Positions 19,117 through 27,933 of a stretch of DNA of 64,000 bases are shown here, piece after piece. The stretch comes from Cyanobacteria bacterium FACHB-502 (GTDB taxonomy: Bacteria; Cyanobacteriota; Cyanobacteriia; Elainellales; Elainellaceae): NCBI GenBank assembly GCA_014695325.1, contig JACJNZ010000039.1, forward strand, positions 248,001 to 312,000. Reading direction: 5' to 3'. The position numbers were made by a program, and so were the translations under genes. The first letter of the stretch is position 1, and each line of letters opens with the position of its first letter. Under the pieces are notes generated by a model. That model worked only from the letters and a program-made list of their open reading frames with translations. It ran no database searches and was not told where the DNA came from.

Positions 19117-20649
19117 TTACCCCTTCACCCGCCCCAACGTCGTAATATACAGCACTGCCTCATCGGTCGGAATGCCCAGCACTTCATTGACCTGATCGTC
19201 AAAATAACCGCCAATCCCACTCACGCCCAGCCCCAGCCGAACGGCTGCCAAATTCAATCGCTGTCCCAGATGCCCAGCATCAAGGTGAAGGTAACGATAG
19301 GCTCGATCGCCATACTGCATCACGGCTTTCTCTAGGTCGGCAGTATGGAATAGAACAACGGCTGCATCTCGTCCCAGGTTTTGTCCCAGGCAGAGAAAGT
19401 GCAGCTCTTGGCGAAAGTTCTTAAACCGAATCTGACGCAGTTCCTGTGCTTTGGGCGCATAGTAATAGCAGCCTTCTTCCAAGCCATCAACGCCTGAAAC
19501 CGCTAGAAAGGTTTCAATCAAGCTGAGGTCGCAGTAGTCGGGGGTCGGGTCGAGGTGCTGATCGATCGAGCTTTGCGGCTGGTAGGTGAAATCAAGCAGG
19601 GCTTTCAGTTCAGTCAGGGTCAGATTAGCTCCACTGTAGGCACGAGTCGATCGCCGCTTCAGAATTGTGGTTTCCAGGTCGGTGAGCTGCTTGCCCCAGT
19701 CGATCGGGTTCGTCACCGTCGAGACTTTTAGACAAAAAGGAAAGTTGTATTTGTCGCGGCGAGGAAGGTCGTCATCCCGCTTTACGGCAAGCTGCTTCAG
19801 TGTTGGAGGATTGTCAGTTTCGGGAATGCTGCTCGCTCGGTGCAGTGAACTGAGCAATTCTCCTTCTGCCAGTTTGGGGTAGTTGCGGTGAGTGGAGGAG
19901 GAAAGAACCGTTGGCGCAAGCGGCAGGTGTTGCTGTAAATCCTGCAAATCTGCCAGGGCTAAAACAGCGATCGTCCCTTCTCCTTCGCTGTCCAGATACA
20001 TCAGTCGATTGACTGCTTCATCCATAAATCCGCCAATCAAATGAGGACGAAAATCATTGATCGCGCTGGCAAGTTCCAGATTGCCCAGCAGATGCCCCGT
20101 ATCCAGCAGCACCCGCCGATATGCTCGATCGAGATATCGCCAAGCCGATCGATAAAAGATGCTTGTCACCACGATCGCCATTTGCGTTCCGTCCAGGGTC
20201 GGATGCCAGAGGCAGGCATTTTGCAAAACTGTCCAGACTTCACTATCCCAGAAATGCAGCAGTGAGTGGGACTGGGGCTGATAGTGATAAAGCCCAGCAG
20301 GCAGCAGGGGAGTGCCGCGAGAAATCAGATAAACCTCTGCCGGATACAGCCCGCCTGCAGAAGGGGTGGCCCGCAGATACACCGGATCGCCTCGCAGCGT
20401 CAGCATACTCACCGTTAAGCCATAGGTGCAAAACAGCAGGCGCGAGAGCCGGCTCCAAAAATCCTTTTCTGTCCCTTCTTGGTCGATCGGTTGCAGGTGG
20501 GATTTGAGGTCAAACTCAACGCCAATCTTGTACTCTTTGAAGGGAGAAGGCTGATTGTCCCAGTCCAGGGCGCGATCGGACAGGGTTTTGGGATGATATT
20601 TCGTGCGCTGATGATAGTGCTGAGCAAGCGAATCCAGCGATTCTGACAT
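19117..20649 (-). CDS. SagB/ThcOx family dehydrogenase, duplicated nitroreductase-fold protein
   Basis: I start at ATG 20649 (MSESLDSLAQHYHQRT), giving 510 residues. The protein contains two flavin nitroreductase-like halves (about 40-260 and 300-505). Each has a TxxGGLYP- or STRAYSGAN-type start and a DTGHLLGNL or DAGHLGQRLNLAA segment typical of FMN-binding SagB/ThcOx proteins. The family includes oxidases that make azoles in ribosomal peptides, but no precursor peptide or cyclodehydratase is adjacent. Such long duplicated versions are common in cyanobacteria with unknown roles. It converges with rlmD, with four bases between the stops. Confidence 0.85.
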   Translation of the reverse strand: MSESLDSLAQHYHQRTKYHPKTLSDRALDWDNQPSPFKEYKIGVEFDLKSHLQPIDQEGTEKDFWSRLSRLLFCTYGLTVSMLTLRGDPVYLRATPSAGGLYPAEVYLISRGTPLLPAGLYHYQPQSHSLLHFWDSEVWTVLQNACLWHPTLDGTQMAIVVTSIFYRSAWRYLDRAYRRVLLDTGHLLGNLELASAINDFRPHLIGGFMDEAVNRLMYLDSEGEGTIAVLALADLQDLQQHLPLAPTVLSSSTHRNYPKLAEGELLSSLHRASSIPETDNPPTLKQLAVKRDDDLPRRDKYNFPFCLKVSTVTNPIDWGKQLTDLETTILKRRSTRAYSGANLTLTELKALLDFTYQPQSSIDQHLDPTPDYCDLSLIETFLAVSGVDGLEEGCYYYAPKAQELRQIRFKNFRQELHFLCLGQNLGRDAAVVLFHTADLEKAVMQYGDRAYRYLHLDAGHLGQRLNLAAVRLGLGVSGIGGYFDDQVNEVLGIPTDEAVLYITTLGRVKG

Positions 20650-20867
20650 ATAAAGATTCTGGCGGTTCCGGTCTTTTTGATCTTGGCACTCCTTTTCAGG
20701 AATGACCAACCTCACTTCACGAGTATCCTTTGATACTTACACTGAGTTTGGATAGTTTCGGGCAAATGAGGGAATATTCAGGAGGAATGAAACATTTGGT
20801 CTCATATTGCCCGCAATGCACCCAAACCGACTCACCGAATGCTTCGCTCTTATCGTGAATTCTTGCT

Positions 20868-21668
20868 ATGAAAACGCTGCTTCGTCGAATCGGATCTGAA
20901 TTCATCCTGCCGCTTTTGCTGGTTGGTGTCTGTATTACAGCGATCGGCTGGATGCAAATTCCTCGCCTCGAACAGATTCGAAGCAGCAGTCAAACAACTA
21001 GTGTGACCGAAATCCGTCAAGGAACGGAAGCGGAAGCAGCCCGACTGTCGCTCCTGAAGAAAATGCCGTCCTTCGGGTTTGACAACTTGCTTGCAGATTG
21101 GACATTTCTCAATTTCACGCAGTATTTTGGCGACACCGTCGCCCGTGAAAAGTCTGACTACCGCCTCAGCCCGGACTACTTTGAAGTTATCCTCGATCGC
21201 GACCCGCGCTTTATTCAGGCTTATACCTTTCTCTCGACCAGCGGCTCACTTTATGCTGCCTTACCGGAGCGATCGACGAAAATCATGCAGCGTGCCCTCT
21301 CCCGACTGAAGCCAGACGTGCCTCCTAATGGGTTTTATGGGTGGCGACAGCTCGGTGTTGATCAGCTTTTGTTTGTGGGCGACAGTGAAGCTGCTCGTCG
21401 ATCGTTTAAAACCGCTGCCGCCTGGGCAAGACAATCCTCATTGCCAGAGAGTGAGCAGGTTGCCCAGTTTTCAGAGCAAACCGCCGCCTTTCTTGCCCGT
21501 AATCCCGATAGCAAGTCAGCACAGATTTCTGCCTGGGCAATGGTGTTAAACACGGTGCCAGACGATCGCACCCGCAAAACAGTGATCGATCGCATTCAAG
21601 CTTTGGGCGGTCGGGTCACTCAAGAAGCAGATGGATCGTTTCGCATCTTTGCTCCGCGTCAGGACTAG
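20868..21668 (+). CDS. Membrane-anchored TPR-like protein of unknown function
   Basis: This 266-residue protein has one N-terminal hydrophobic segment (about residues 13-29), then a periplasmic or lumenal helical domain. Segments such as FGFDNLLADWTFLNFTQYFGD and SPDYFEVILDRDPRFIQAY suggest TPR-like helical hairpins, and the C-terminal half is rich in Ala and Gln helices. I recognise it as a cyanobacterial conserved type but not by function. It precedes ndhO by about 130 bases on the same strand. A possible link to photosynthetic membranes is only inferred from that neighbour. Confidence 0.7.
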   Translation: MKTLLRRIGSEFILPLLLVGVCITAIGWMQIPRLEQIRSSSQTTSVTEIRQGTEAEAARLSLLKKMPSFGFDNLLADWTFLNFTQYFGDTVAREKSDYRLSPDYFEVILDRDPRFIQAYTFLSTSGSLYAALPERSTKIMQRALSRLKPDVPPNGFYGWRQLGVDQLLFVGDSEAARRSFKTAAAWARQSSLPESEQVAQFSEQTAAFLARNPDSKSAQISAWAMVLNTVPDDRTRKTVIDRIQALGGRVTQEADGSFRIFAPRQD

Positions 21669-21801
21669 CTAGCCACAAATCGATCGCCCCAGGCTCTCCA
21701 GATTTCAGTCAGAGAGCTGCTTCGCTTTGCCTGAGGCTTTTGCTTCATCCCCATCCCAGGCTATTCTTAACTCAGACCTGTTAAAGAATTGGGATGTACC
21801 A

Positions 21802-22017
21802 ATGGCAGTCAAGAAAGGCGATCTCGTTCGTGCCGTTCGCGAAAAGCTCGAAAATAGCCTGGAGGCAAAAGCAAGCGATCCGCGCTTTCCGCCCTACCTG
21901 TTTGAAACAAAAGGTGAAGTCCTGGAACTGCGGGGCGACTATGCCCTCGTCAAGTTTGGCTTTGTGCCAACTCCCAATATCTGGCTGCGAAATGATCAAT
22001 TAGAAAAGGTGAGCTAG
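21802..22017 (+). CDS. ndhO: NAD(P)H-quinone oxidoreductase subunit O
   Basis: NdhO is a small subunit specific to the cyanobacterial and chloroplast NDH-1 complex, which drives cyclic electron flow and respiration in the thylakoid. The 71-residue protein from ATG 21802 has the typical [12 protein letters not shown] start and the ending [15 protein letters not shown], close to the usual length of about 70. The frame is open further upstream, but those residues are outside the family pattern. A strong hairpin follows the gene. Other ndh genes are not in the window. Confidence 0.93.
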   Translation: MAVKKGDLVRAVREKLENSLEAKASDPRFPPYLFETKGEVLELRGDYALVKFGFVPTPNIWLRNDQLEKVS

Positions 22018-22081
22018 AAAAGCGGGTTAATCGATTCTGCGTGCCAATTCTGCTTGCTGATGTTTCCGGCGATAGCAATCA

Positions 22082-22126
22082 AGCGGGGCTGGATAAAGGC
22101 ATCATGCCTTATCATTCGCCCCGTTT
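22082..22126 (+). terminator. Strong hairpin after ndhO
   Basis: CGGGGC (22084-22089) pairs with GCCCCG (22118-22123), and an inner GATAA/TTATC and GGCA/TGCC stem extends it. The hairpin is followed by TTTACTT, a weak U-tract. Probable intrinsic terminator of ndhO. Confidence 0.7.
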
Positions 22127-22451
22127 ACTTCATGAATTTCACAGAATGAATCGCCGAAGCACCGATCTGCTGACTTCTATACCAATGGGAGCAGCGTGAA
22201 AATGTATAGTGCAGAAAAAGCAGTACAAAAATCAGGAAAGCCAGGTGGATAACCGAGGAAGTTCATCAAAACCTCTGTCGCTTAGCAGAATTGCAGTGAG
22301 TTATAGGAAGAGCAATGAATCTACCCTGACACCCTTGATCATTTCTGTTGATTAGATATGATTAAAGAGTAAAGTCAAATACAAGACCTGCTTTGTCCGA
22401 TTTTCCAGGCACAGTAGGAATTTGGGCTTACGTTAAGGAGCTTTCCGATTC

Positions 22452-22592
22452 ATGGACTACATTGAAAAGGTTCTGGAAAAGCTGAAGGAATGGGCAGGCA
22501 AGCTAATTGAAGCACTCCTGGGTCCCGAAGCGCAACCTGAACCGGAACCCATTCCAGTACCCGTAAGAGATAACGATCGCCGCTATCGCTAG
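22452..22592 (+). CDS. Small amphipathic protein, 46 residues
   Basis: This short ORF has an AAGGAG ribosome-binding site 11 bases before its ATG. It encodes MDYIEKVLEKLKEWAGKLIE in an amphipathic helix, then ALLGPEAQPEPEPIPVPV and an Arg-rich end. The helix (hydrophobic face I, V, L, W, L, I) is suited to membrane-surface or protein binding. It resembles a small protein found in several cyanobacteria, which I recall only by its sequence pattern. No function is known to me. It lies in an otherwise empty region between ndhO and aroQ. Confidence 0.7.
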   Translation: MDYIEKVLEKLKEWAGKLIEALLGPEAQPEPEPIPVPVRDNDRRYR

Positions 22593-23029
22593 GGTTTCCA
22601 AAGCGGTACTTGCGCAGTACTCCGAAAGCAGTTGACAAAAAAGCTATCAGCGGCTTGTTTGCAGTGCCTACGAGTGACCGACGATCGCAAGAGAGTTAAT
22701 GCCTGACTAAAGGTTTGATTGACTCTTAGAATAATTCGCTGGAATCTAGCTAAAACTTTTTGGGCTGGCTCGAAGCTGTGGAGGCCTGAGCAAAGGCTGC
22801 GTTCCAAGATGAAAAGAATTTGACCCAGCTTTTTGAGTGACATACTTAGTCAAGAACGTACTTGATCGAGAACCTATTTGACTAAGGTGTTTGGTCAAGG
22901 TATCTGGTTAAGTAAGTTGCCCCGCGAAAACTTCAGCGATTTAGAGTCCTGCTTTTATTGTATTGATTAAATTGTATTAACTGTATCGACTAAACAGCCT
23001 GGTCATTTTTCATTGACCACACTCTGACG
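22593..23029. other. Intergenic region before aroQ
   Basis: This region of about 440 bases has no gene I can support. An 84-codon minus-strand frame (22589-22843) exists, but it lacks a ribosome-binding site and overlaps the end of the small gene. At 22848-22910 the words GTCAAG, CTTGATC and TTTGACTAAGG recur, and the stretch at 22950-23000 is AT-rich (TTGTATTGATTAAATTGTATT) and probably holds the aroQ promoter. Confidence 0.35.
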
Positions 23030-23503
23030 GTGTATAGCATTCTGGTATTGCACGGACCAAATCTAAATTTGCTGGGTCAGCGCGAACCTGGCGTTTATGG
23101 TTTGACCACACTCAAGGATATTAATCAAATGCTGATCGCTGAGGCAGAAAAGCTTCAGGAAGAAGGGCTTACGCTCAAGGTGACAGCGTTTCAGTCAAAC
23201 CATGAAGGGGTATTAATTGATGCGATTCATGGGGCGATCGGGCAGCATCAGGGCATTGTAATCAATCCCGGTGCCTATACCCACACCAGCGTCGCGATTC
23301 GAGATGCAATCGCAGGCGTTGCCATTCCTACGGTTGAAGTTCACCTCAGCAATATTCACCGTCGGGAGGCGTTTCGCCAGCATTCCTACATTGCACCCGT
23401 AGCGATCGGGCAAATTAGCGGCTTTGGGGCAGAAAGCTATCGGCTGGGGTTGAGAGCGATCGTTGCTTATTTGCAGCAGCAGTCTTTAAACACTCACCCC
23501 TGA
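23030..23503 (+). CDS. aroQ: 3-dehydroquinate dehydratase, type II
   Basis: Type II dehydroquinase removes water from 3-dehydroquinate in the shikimate pathway as a dodecamer. The 157-residue protein starts at GTG 23030 with [21 protein letters not shown], containing the catalytic Tyr in the flexible lid. [20 protein letters not shown] and [14 protein letters not shown] with the catalytic His are in the family order. No Shine-Dalgarno is obvious before the GTG. larE follows about 90 bases downstream in the same orientation. Confidence 0.96.
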   Translation: MYSILVLHGPNLNLLGQREPGVYGLTTLKDINQMLIAEAEKLQEEGLTLKVTAFQSNHEGVLIDAIHGAIGQHQGIVINPGAYTHTSVAIRDAIAGVAIPTVEVHLSNIHRREAFRQHSYIAPVAIGQISGFGAESYRLGLRAIVAYLQQQSLNTHP

Positions 23504-23592
23504 CTCGTCCATCATGAAAACCCATCATTAAAATCAAAAATTGTTAGGCTAGAACCATTCGCTTGCAGCGTTGGAGAAAACGCGACCGAGTC

Positions 23593-24411
23593 ATGCTGTT
23601 GCAGAAGTTAGAGCAGTTGAGAGGATTATTTGCCGAAATGGATCGGGCACTGATTGCCTACTCCGGTGGCATTGATAGCACATTGGTTGCCAAAATTGCC
23701 TTTGATGTATTGGGCGATCGGGCGTTGACAGTGACTGCCGTTTCGCCTTCTTTGCTGCCCGAAGATCTGGAAGATGCACGAATTCAGGCGGCAGAAATTG
23801 GGATTGCTCATCAGCTGGTGCAAACCCACGAAATGGACAACCCTAACTATCGATCGAATCCGGTGAATCGCTGCTATTTCTGCAAAAGCGAACTGCACGA
23901 CACGCTGAAACCGCTTGCGCTGGAGCGCGGCTATCCCTATGTGGTGGACGGGGTAAATGCCGATGATCTGTCCGATTATCGTCCCGGAATTCAGGCAGCA
24001 AAAGAGCGGGGGGCACGATCGCCTCTGGCAGAAGTGGGGGTGTCGAAGCTAGAAGTGCGTGAGCTGTCGAAGTATCTGGAATTGCCCTGGTGGGATAAGC
24101 CCGCGCAGCCCTGCCTTAGCTCCCGATTCCCTTATGGTGAGGAGATTACGATCGCCAAGCTCCAGCGGGTTGGACAGGCAGAACGCTATCTGCGCCATCT
24201 GGGCTTAAAAACGCTGCGGGTGCGATCGGCAGGAGATACGGCTCGAATTGAGCTACCCGTTGAGCAGATTCAGGAGTTTGTACAGACTACGGATCTCGAG
24301 AATCTGGTGACTGCCTTTAAGTCGTTTGGCTTTGTCTATGTCACGCTTGACCTGGAAGGCTTCCAGAGCGGCAAGCTGAATCAGGTTCTACCGCTTTCGT
24401 CGATCACCTAA
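23593..24411 (+). CDS. larE: LarE-type ATP-dependent sulfur transferase
   Basis: LarE proteins use ATP to install sulfur into the pyridinium cofactor of lactate racemase. From ATG 23593 the 272-residue protein has the PP-loop SGGIDS at 24-29, an NRCYFCKSEL motif (Cys94, Cys97) and PCLSSRFPYG (Cys174). In this family the last Cys is either sacrificed as the sulfur donor or joins the other two in binding an iron-sulfur cluster; here three cysteines are present, which favours the cluster type. No larA, larB or larC lies nearby, so the substrate cofactor is unproven. Confidence 0.85.
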   Translation: MLLQKLEQLRGLFAEMDRALIAYSGGIDSTLVAKIAFDVLGDRALTVTAVSPSLLPEDLEDARIQAAEIGIAHQLVQTHEMDNPNYRSNPVNRCYFCKSELHDTLKPLALERGYPYVVDGVNADDLSDYRPGIQAAKERGARSPLAEVGVSKLEVRELSKYLELPWWDKPAQPCLSSRFPYGEEITIAKLQRVGQAERYLRHLGLKTLRVRSAGDTARIELPVEQIQEFVQTTDLENLVTAFKSFGFVYVTLDLEGFQSGKLNQVLPLSSIT

Positions 24412-24586
24412 CCGGAAGTACAGCGAATCCTACTAAGGATTGAAGCGGGGGATACCCCGGATACGCTCTGTTCACAGCCCAGTGAACGCTATATGATAAA
24501 TGGCTTGGGCAATTTATCGCTGAAGCTAAATAACTCAATGCTTTACGGTGCCTCTTTTCCCTCCCCTAACCTTTCTGGAGTTGCTT
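24412..24586 (+). promoter_or_regulatory. Structured region upstream of glyA: three consecutive hairpins
   Basis: Between larE and glyA three stem-loops follow each other: AATCC/GGATT (24426-24441), CGGGG/CCCCG (24446-24459) and GTTCAC/GTGAAC (24470-24486). None has a U-tract. They could be an untranslated leader that affects glyA, or remnants of a terminator. The glyA ribosome-binding site GGAG and GTG start follow about 90 bases later. It does not match a glycine or glutamine riboswitch that I know. Confidence 0.4.
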
Positions 24587-25870
24587 GTGACTGATACCAA
24601 CCTCGATTTCCTCAACAAGTCTGACCCGATCGTTGCCGGACTCATTAACCAGGAGCTAAATCGCCAGCAAGAACACCTGGAGCTGATAGCCAGCGAGAAC
24701 TTTGCTTCGGCGGCGGTAATGGCGGCTCAAGGTTCTGTGCTTACTAACAAATACGCGGAAGGTCTACCCAGCAAGCGGTACTACGGCGGCTGTGAATTTG
24801 TAGACCGCATCGAAGAAATTGCGATCGATCGGGCAAAGCAGCTTTTTGGTGCAGCCCATGCTAACGTTCAGCCTCACTCCGGTGCACAGGCAAACTTTGC
24901 CGTATTCCTGACGCTGCTCGAACCGGGCGATACCTTTATGGGGATGGATTTGTCCCACGGTGGGCACCTGACCCACGGTTCTCCGGTAAACGTTTCCGGC
25001 AAATGGTTTAAGGCATGTCACTATGGCGTGAATCGTGAGACGGAACAGCTCGACTTTGATGAAATTCGAGAGCTTGCGCTTCAGCACCGTCCTAAACTGC
25101 TGATCTGCGGTTACTCAGCCTATCCCCGTATTATTGACTTTGCCAAGTTCCGCGAGATTGCCGATGAGATCGGGGCGTATCTGATGGCAGACATTGCCCA
25201 CATTGCCGGATTGGTTGCGACCGGACATCACCCGAATCCGCTTCCCTACTGCGATGTCGTCACGACCACAACGCACAAAACCCTGCGCGGTCCTCGCGGT
25301 GGACTGATTCTCACGCGTGATGCCGACCTGGGCAAGAAGTTTGATAAGTCCGTTTTCCCCGGTACACAGGGCGGTCCCCTGGAACATGTGGTGGCTGCGA
25401 AAGCAGTTGCCTTCGGAGAGGCACTTCAGCCCGAATTCAAGACTTATTCGGGTCAGGTCATTGAAAATGCGCGAGCAATGGCAGCCCAGCTTCAAAATCG
25501 CGGCTTCAAGCTCGTCTCGAATGGCACTGACAATCACCTGATGCTGGTGGATCTGCGATCGATCGGTATGACGGGCAAAATCGCCGACCAGCTTGTGAGC
25601 GATGTTCACATCACCGCTAACAAAAACACCGTTCCTTTTGACCCCGAATCGCCTTTTGTCACAAGCGGTCTGCGGCTTGGTTCTCCTGCAATGACCACAC
25701 GCGGCATGGGCACGGCGGAATTCACCGAAATTGGCAACATTATCGCCGATCGCCTGCTGAACGCTGAGAATGAATCGGTGGCTGAAGAGTGCCGTCAGCG
25801 TGTGGCAAACCTCTGTCGCCGCTTTCCGCTCTACCCGCACCTTAGCAGCCTAACCCCGGCTCTGGTGTAG
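24587..25870 (+). CDS. glyA: Serine hydroxymethyltransferase
   Basis: GlyA interconverts serine and glycine with tetrahydrofolate, using pyridoxal phosphate. The start is GTG 24587, preceded by GGAG; codons upstream are open but not conserved. The 427-residue protein shows [11 protein letters not shown] near the start, HGGHLTHG in the middle, and the PLP-lysine motif [13 protein letters not shown] near 223-235. The C-terminal [11 protein letters not shown] and TRGMGTAEF segments are typical. A clear terminator follows. Length and motifs are standard. Confidence 0.97.
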   Translation: MTDTNLDFLNKSDPIVAGLINQELNRQQEHLELIASENFASAAVMAAQGSVLTNKYAEGLPSKRYYGGCEFVDRIEEIAIDRAKQLFGAAHANVQPHSGAQANFAVFLTLLEPGDTFMGMDLSHGGHLTHGSPVNVSGKWFKACHYGVNRETEQLDFDEIRELALQHRPKLLICGYSAYPRIIDFAKFREIADEIGAYLMADIAHIAGLVATGHHPNPLPYCDVVTTTTHKTLRGPRGGLILTRDADLGKKFDKSVFPGTQGGPLEHVVAAKAVAFGEALQPEFKTYSGQVIENARAMAAQLQNRGFKLVSNGTDNHLMLVDLRSIGMTGKIADQLVSDVHITANKNTVPFDPESPFVTSGLRLGSPAMTTRGMGTAEFTEIGNIIADRLLNAENESVAEECRQRVANLCRRFPLYPHLSSLTPALV

Positions 25871-25917
25871 GACGAATCCAGGCTTTACAGGCAACAAAAA
25901 CAAAACAGGTAACAAAA

Positions 25918-25947
25918 AGGGCGAACCGAAATTCGCCCTCATTTTTT
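25918..25947 (+). terminator. Intrinsic terminator after glyA
   Basis: AGGGCGAA (25918-25925) pairs perfectly with TTCGCCCT (25932-25939) around a six-base loop, followed by CA and six U residues. It separates glyA from the convergent Ycf45-like gene. Confidence 0.92.
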
Positions 25948-25969
25948 GAATGTCGTATAAACGGTCGTG

Positions 25970-27868
25970 CTAAGCAGGATAGATCCGCAAGCGACGATTT
26001 GGCTCATCCCCAAAGCTAGAAGACTTGAGCCGATAATGCTCTACAAGTTCATGCTGCATTTTGCGAACCTTTGCCGATCGCGGCAGCAGTTCCACGGGCT
26101 GTCCTTTGGGAATCACAATTTGTTCGACTGCCAGCCGAGCTTCCTCCAGTGCTTCCAGTTCGTCTTCGCCGCCCTCATTAGAGAACAGGTGTAGATCGAT
26201 TGGTTCCTCGACGCCGTCTTCCTCCATCTGCAGCATTCGCTGGAGGGCGCGAATCATTTGCGGGACGCTGTTTGCCTTCACGGCGTGAATGGGCACATGA
26301 CGATGCTTGGCGATGCTTCGCAGCTTCGAGTGGTTTTTCAGGTGCGATCGCAGGGCGAGAACGGCGTCTGCATCATCGATGTCCTTGGTCAGGACGATCG
26401 GCAGATGCAGGGTGCGAATCACCTGCTCTAGCTGATGGCGACTAATGGCGTAGGGATAGACGTGCAGCGGCAGATCTTCTCCGTTTGGACCCGGCGTTTG
26501 TCTATACGAAGCAGCTCCGCTTGTAGCGTAATCACGCACAGGTTCCAGCGACGCGAGAGGCAGGCTTTCTAACGACTCATTCAGTAATCGATCGAACTGC
26601 TGCCGCTCTGATAAAGGACTCGAAGTGGCTTCATCGAACGCAATGCCCAGATCGCTCACTTCTTGACGCTTCAGCCCGATTGGAACCATTTGCCCCGAGG
26701 TGCGCCAGTTGCTCGAACTCACCGATCGCAGCGTACCGTTGCCGCCCAAGGGAGCCGATCGAAAGGTGGTTTGTCCGGCGGCGGGTGGAGGGGTTTCTCG
26801 GGCGATGTGGACTTTGCCGGATTCGTCTGTTGTGCGAAGCTGAGGCGAAGGCTGTCTGCCGCGCAGCAGCAAATCTACCGTCTCCGAGACGTTTTCATGC
26901 ACAACCCACTTGTGTCGCTCCAGAATCTCGAGCGCAATATCAAACGTGGGTGGAGCCTTGCGTTCCAGCACACTCTTCTGGCTGCCCCGACGCCGTGCTT
27001 CTTCATCGCTTAAGGTAACAGACTGAATGCCGCCCACAAGATCGGAAAGCGTCGGGTTTTTGATCAGGTTTTCGATTTCGTTGCCGTGTGCCGTGCCCAC
27101 AAGCTGAACACCGCGCTCTGCAATCGTCCGAGCTGCCAACGCCTCAAGCTCGGTTCCAATTTCGTCGATCACAATCACTTCCGGCATGTGGTTTTCGACC
27201 GCCTCAATCATCACATGATGCTGAAGCTCAGGACGAGACACCTGCATTCTTCTTGCCCGCCCGATCGCTGGATGGGGGATATCACCATCGCCTGCGATTT
27301 CGTTGGAAGTGTCAATAATCACAACGCGCTTGTTGAGATCGTCTGCCAGCACCCGCGCAATTTCCCGTAGAGCTGTTGTTTTGCCCACGCCAGGACGACC
27401 CAGCATCAGGATCGACTTGCCCGTTTCGACCAGATCGCGTATCATGCCGATCGTGCCAAAAACGGCTCGACCCACCCGACAGGTCAAACCAATCACGGCT
27501 CCTGCCCGGTTACGAATGGCGCTAATTCGGTGCAGGGTTTGCTCGATGCCTGCCCGGTTGTCGCCACTAAACATTCCGACGCGCTCAACGCAATAGTCCA
27601 GATCAGCTCTGGAAACCGGAGTGTCTGACAGATATTCAGAAGTCCCTGGAAAGCGAGCTTCGGGTCTGCGTCCCAGATCCAGCACGACCTCAACAAGCTG
27701 ATTGCGTCGTGGATGGGAGACCAATTTGACTTGGATATCGGTTGGCAGAATTTCGAGCAGTTGATTCAGGTCGTCGGTGATTTGAAAGGCGGGCTGTGAT
27801 TGATGTGCTTCAACTTCGATCGCAGAATGCTGGACTGGATCAGAAAAATGATTATCGTTGGATATCAT
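25970..27868 (-). CDS. Ycf45-like P-loop ATPase with R3H-type C-terminus
   Basis: This protein of about 632 residues has an AAA-type ATPase core with the Walker A LMLGRPGVGKTTALREIA and Walker B-like EVIVIDEIGTE, followed by SDLVGGIQSVTLSDEEARRR. A C-terminal half (about 430-632) is rich in helices and charged residues and probably includes an R3H nucleic-acid-binding segment (LVEHYRLKSSSFG). Related proteins occur in cyanobacteria and as Ycf45 in algal plastids, with no agreed function; the motor core resembles SpoIIIAA and PilT relatives. The start is uncertain: ATG 27868 is used, but the frame is open through TTG 27904 and holds a 15-base tandem duplication. Confidence 0.82.
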   Translation of the reverse strand: MISNDNHFSDPVQHSAIEVEAHQSQPAFQITDDLNQLLEILPTDIQVKLVSHPRRNQLVEVVLDLGRRPEARFPGTSEYLSDTPVSRADLDYCVERVGMFSGDNRAGIEQTLHRISAIRNRAGAVIGLTCRVGRAVFGTIGMIRDLVETGKSILMLGRPGVGKTTALREIARVLADDLNKRVVIIDTSNEIAGDGDIPHPAIGRARRMQVSRPELQHHVMIEAVENHMPEVIVIDEIGTELEALAARTIAERGVQLVGTAHGNEIENLIKNPTLSDLVGGIQSVTLSDEEARRRGSQKSVLERKAPPTFDIALEILERHKWVVHENVSETVDLLLRGRQPSPQLRTTDESGKVHIARETPPPAAGQTTFRSAPLGGNGTLRSVSSSNWRTSGQMVPIGLKRQEVSDLGIAFDEATSSPLSERQQFDRLLNESLESLPLASLEPVRDYATSGAASYRQTPGPNGEDLPLHVYPYAISRHQLEQVIRTLHLPIVLTKDIDDADAVLALRSHLKNHSKLRSIAKHRHVPIHAVKANSVPQMIRALQRMLQMEEDGVEEPIDLHLFSNEGGEDELEALEEARLAVEQIVIPKGQPVELLPRSAKVRKMQHELVEHYRLKSSSFGDEPNRRLRIYPA

Positions 27869-27904
27869 GGACTGATTGATATTCACCTGATTGATATTCA
27901 CCAA
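27869..27904 (-). repeat. 15-base tandem duplication at the Ycf45-like gene start
   Basis: Two copies of GGTGAATATCAATCA lie end to end just upstream of the ATG at 27868, encoding VNINQ twice if the upstream TTG or GTG codons are used. The duplication may have changed the spacing or length of the 5' end of the gene. Confidence 0.6.
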
Positions 27905-27933
27905 AATTGGGCTAGAGATAAGAGCGATGGACG

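Noticed and set aside
22589-22843. An 84-codon minus-strand ORF downstream of the small gene at 22452
   Set aside because: It overlaps the end of the better-supported small gene, lacks a ribosome-binding site before its ATG, and shows no recognisable domain.
24421-24560. Possible glycine or glutamine riboswitch upstream of glyA
   Set aside because: The sequence lacks the conserved motifs I know for those riboswitches; only generic hairpins are present.
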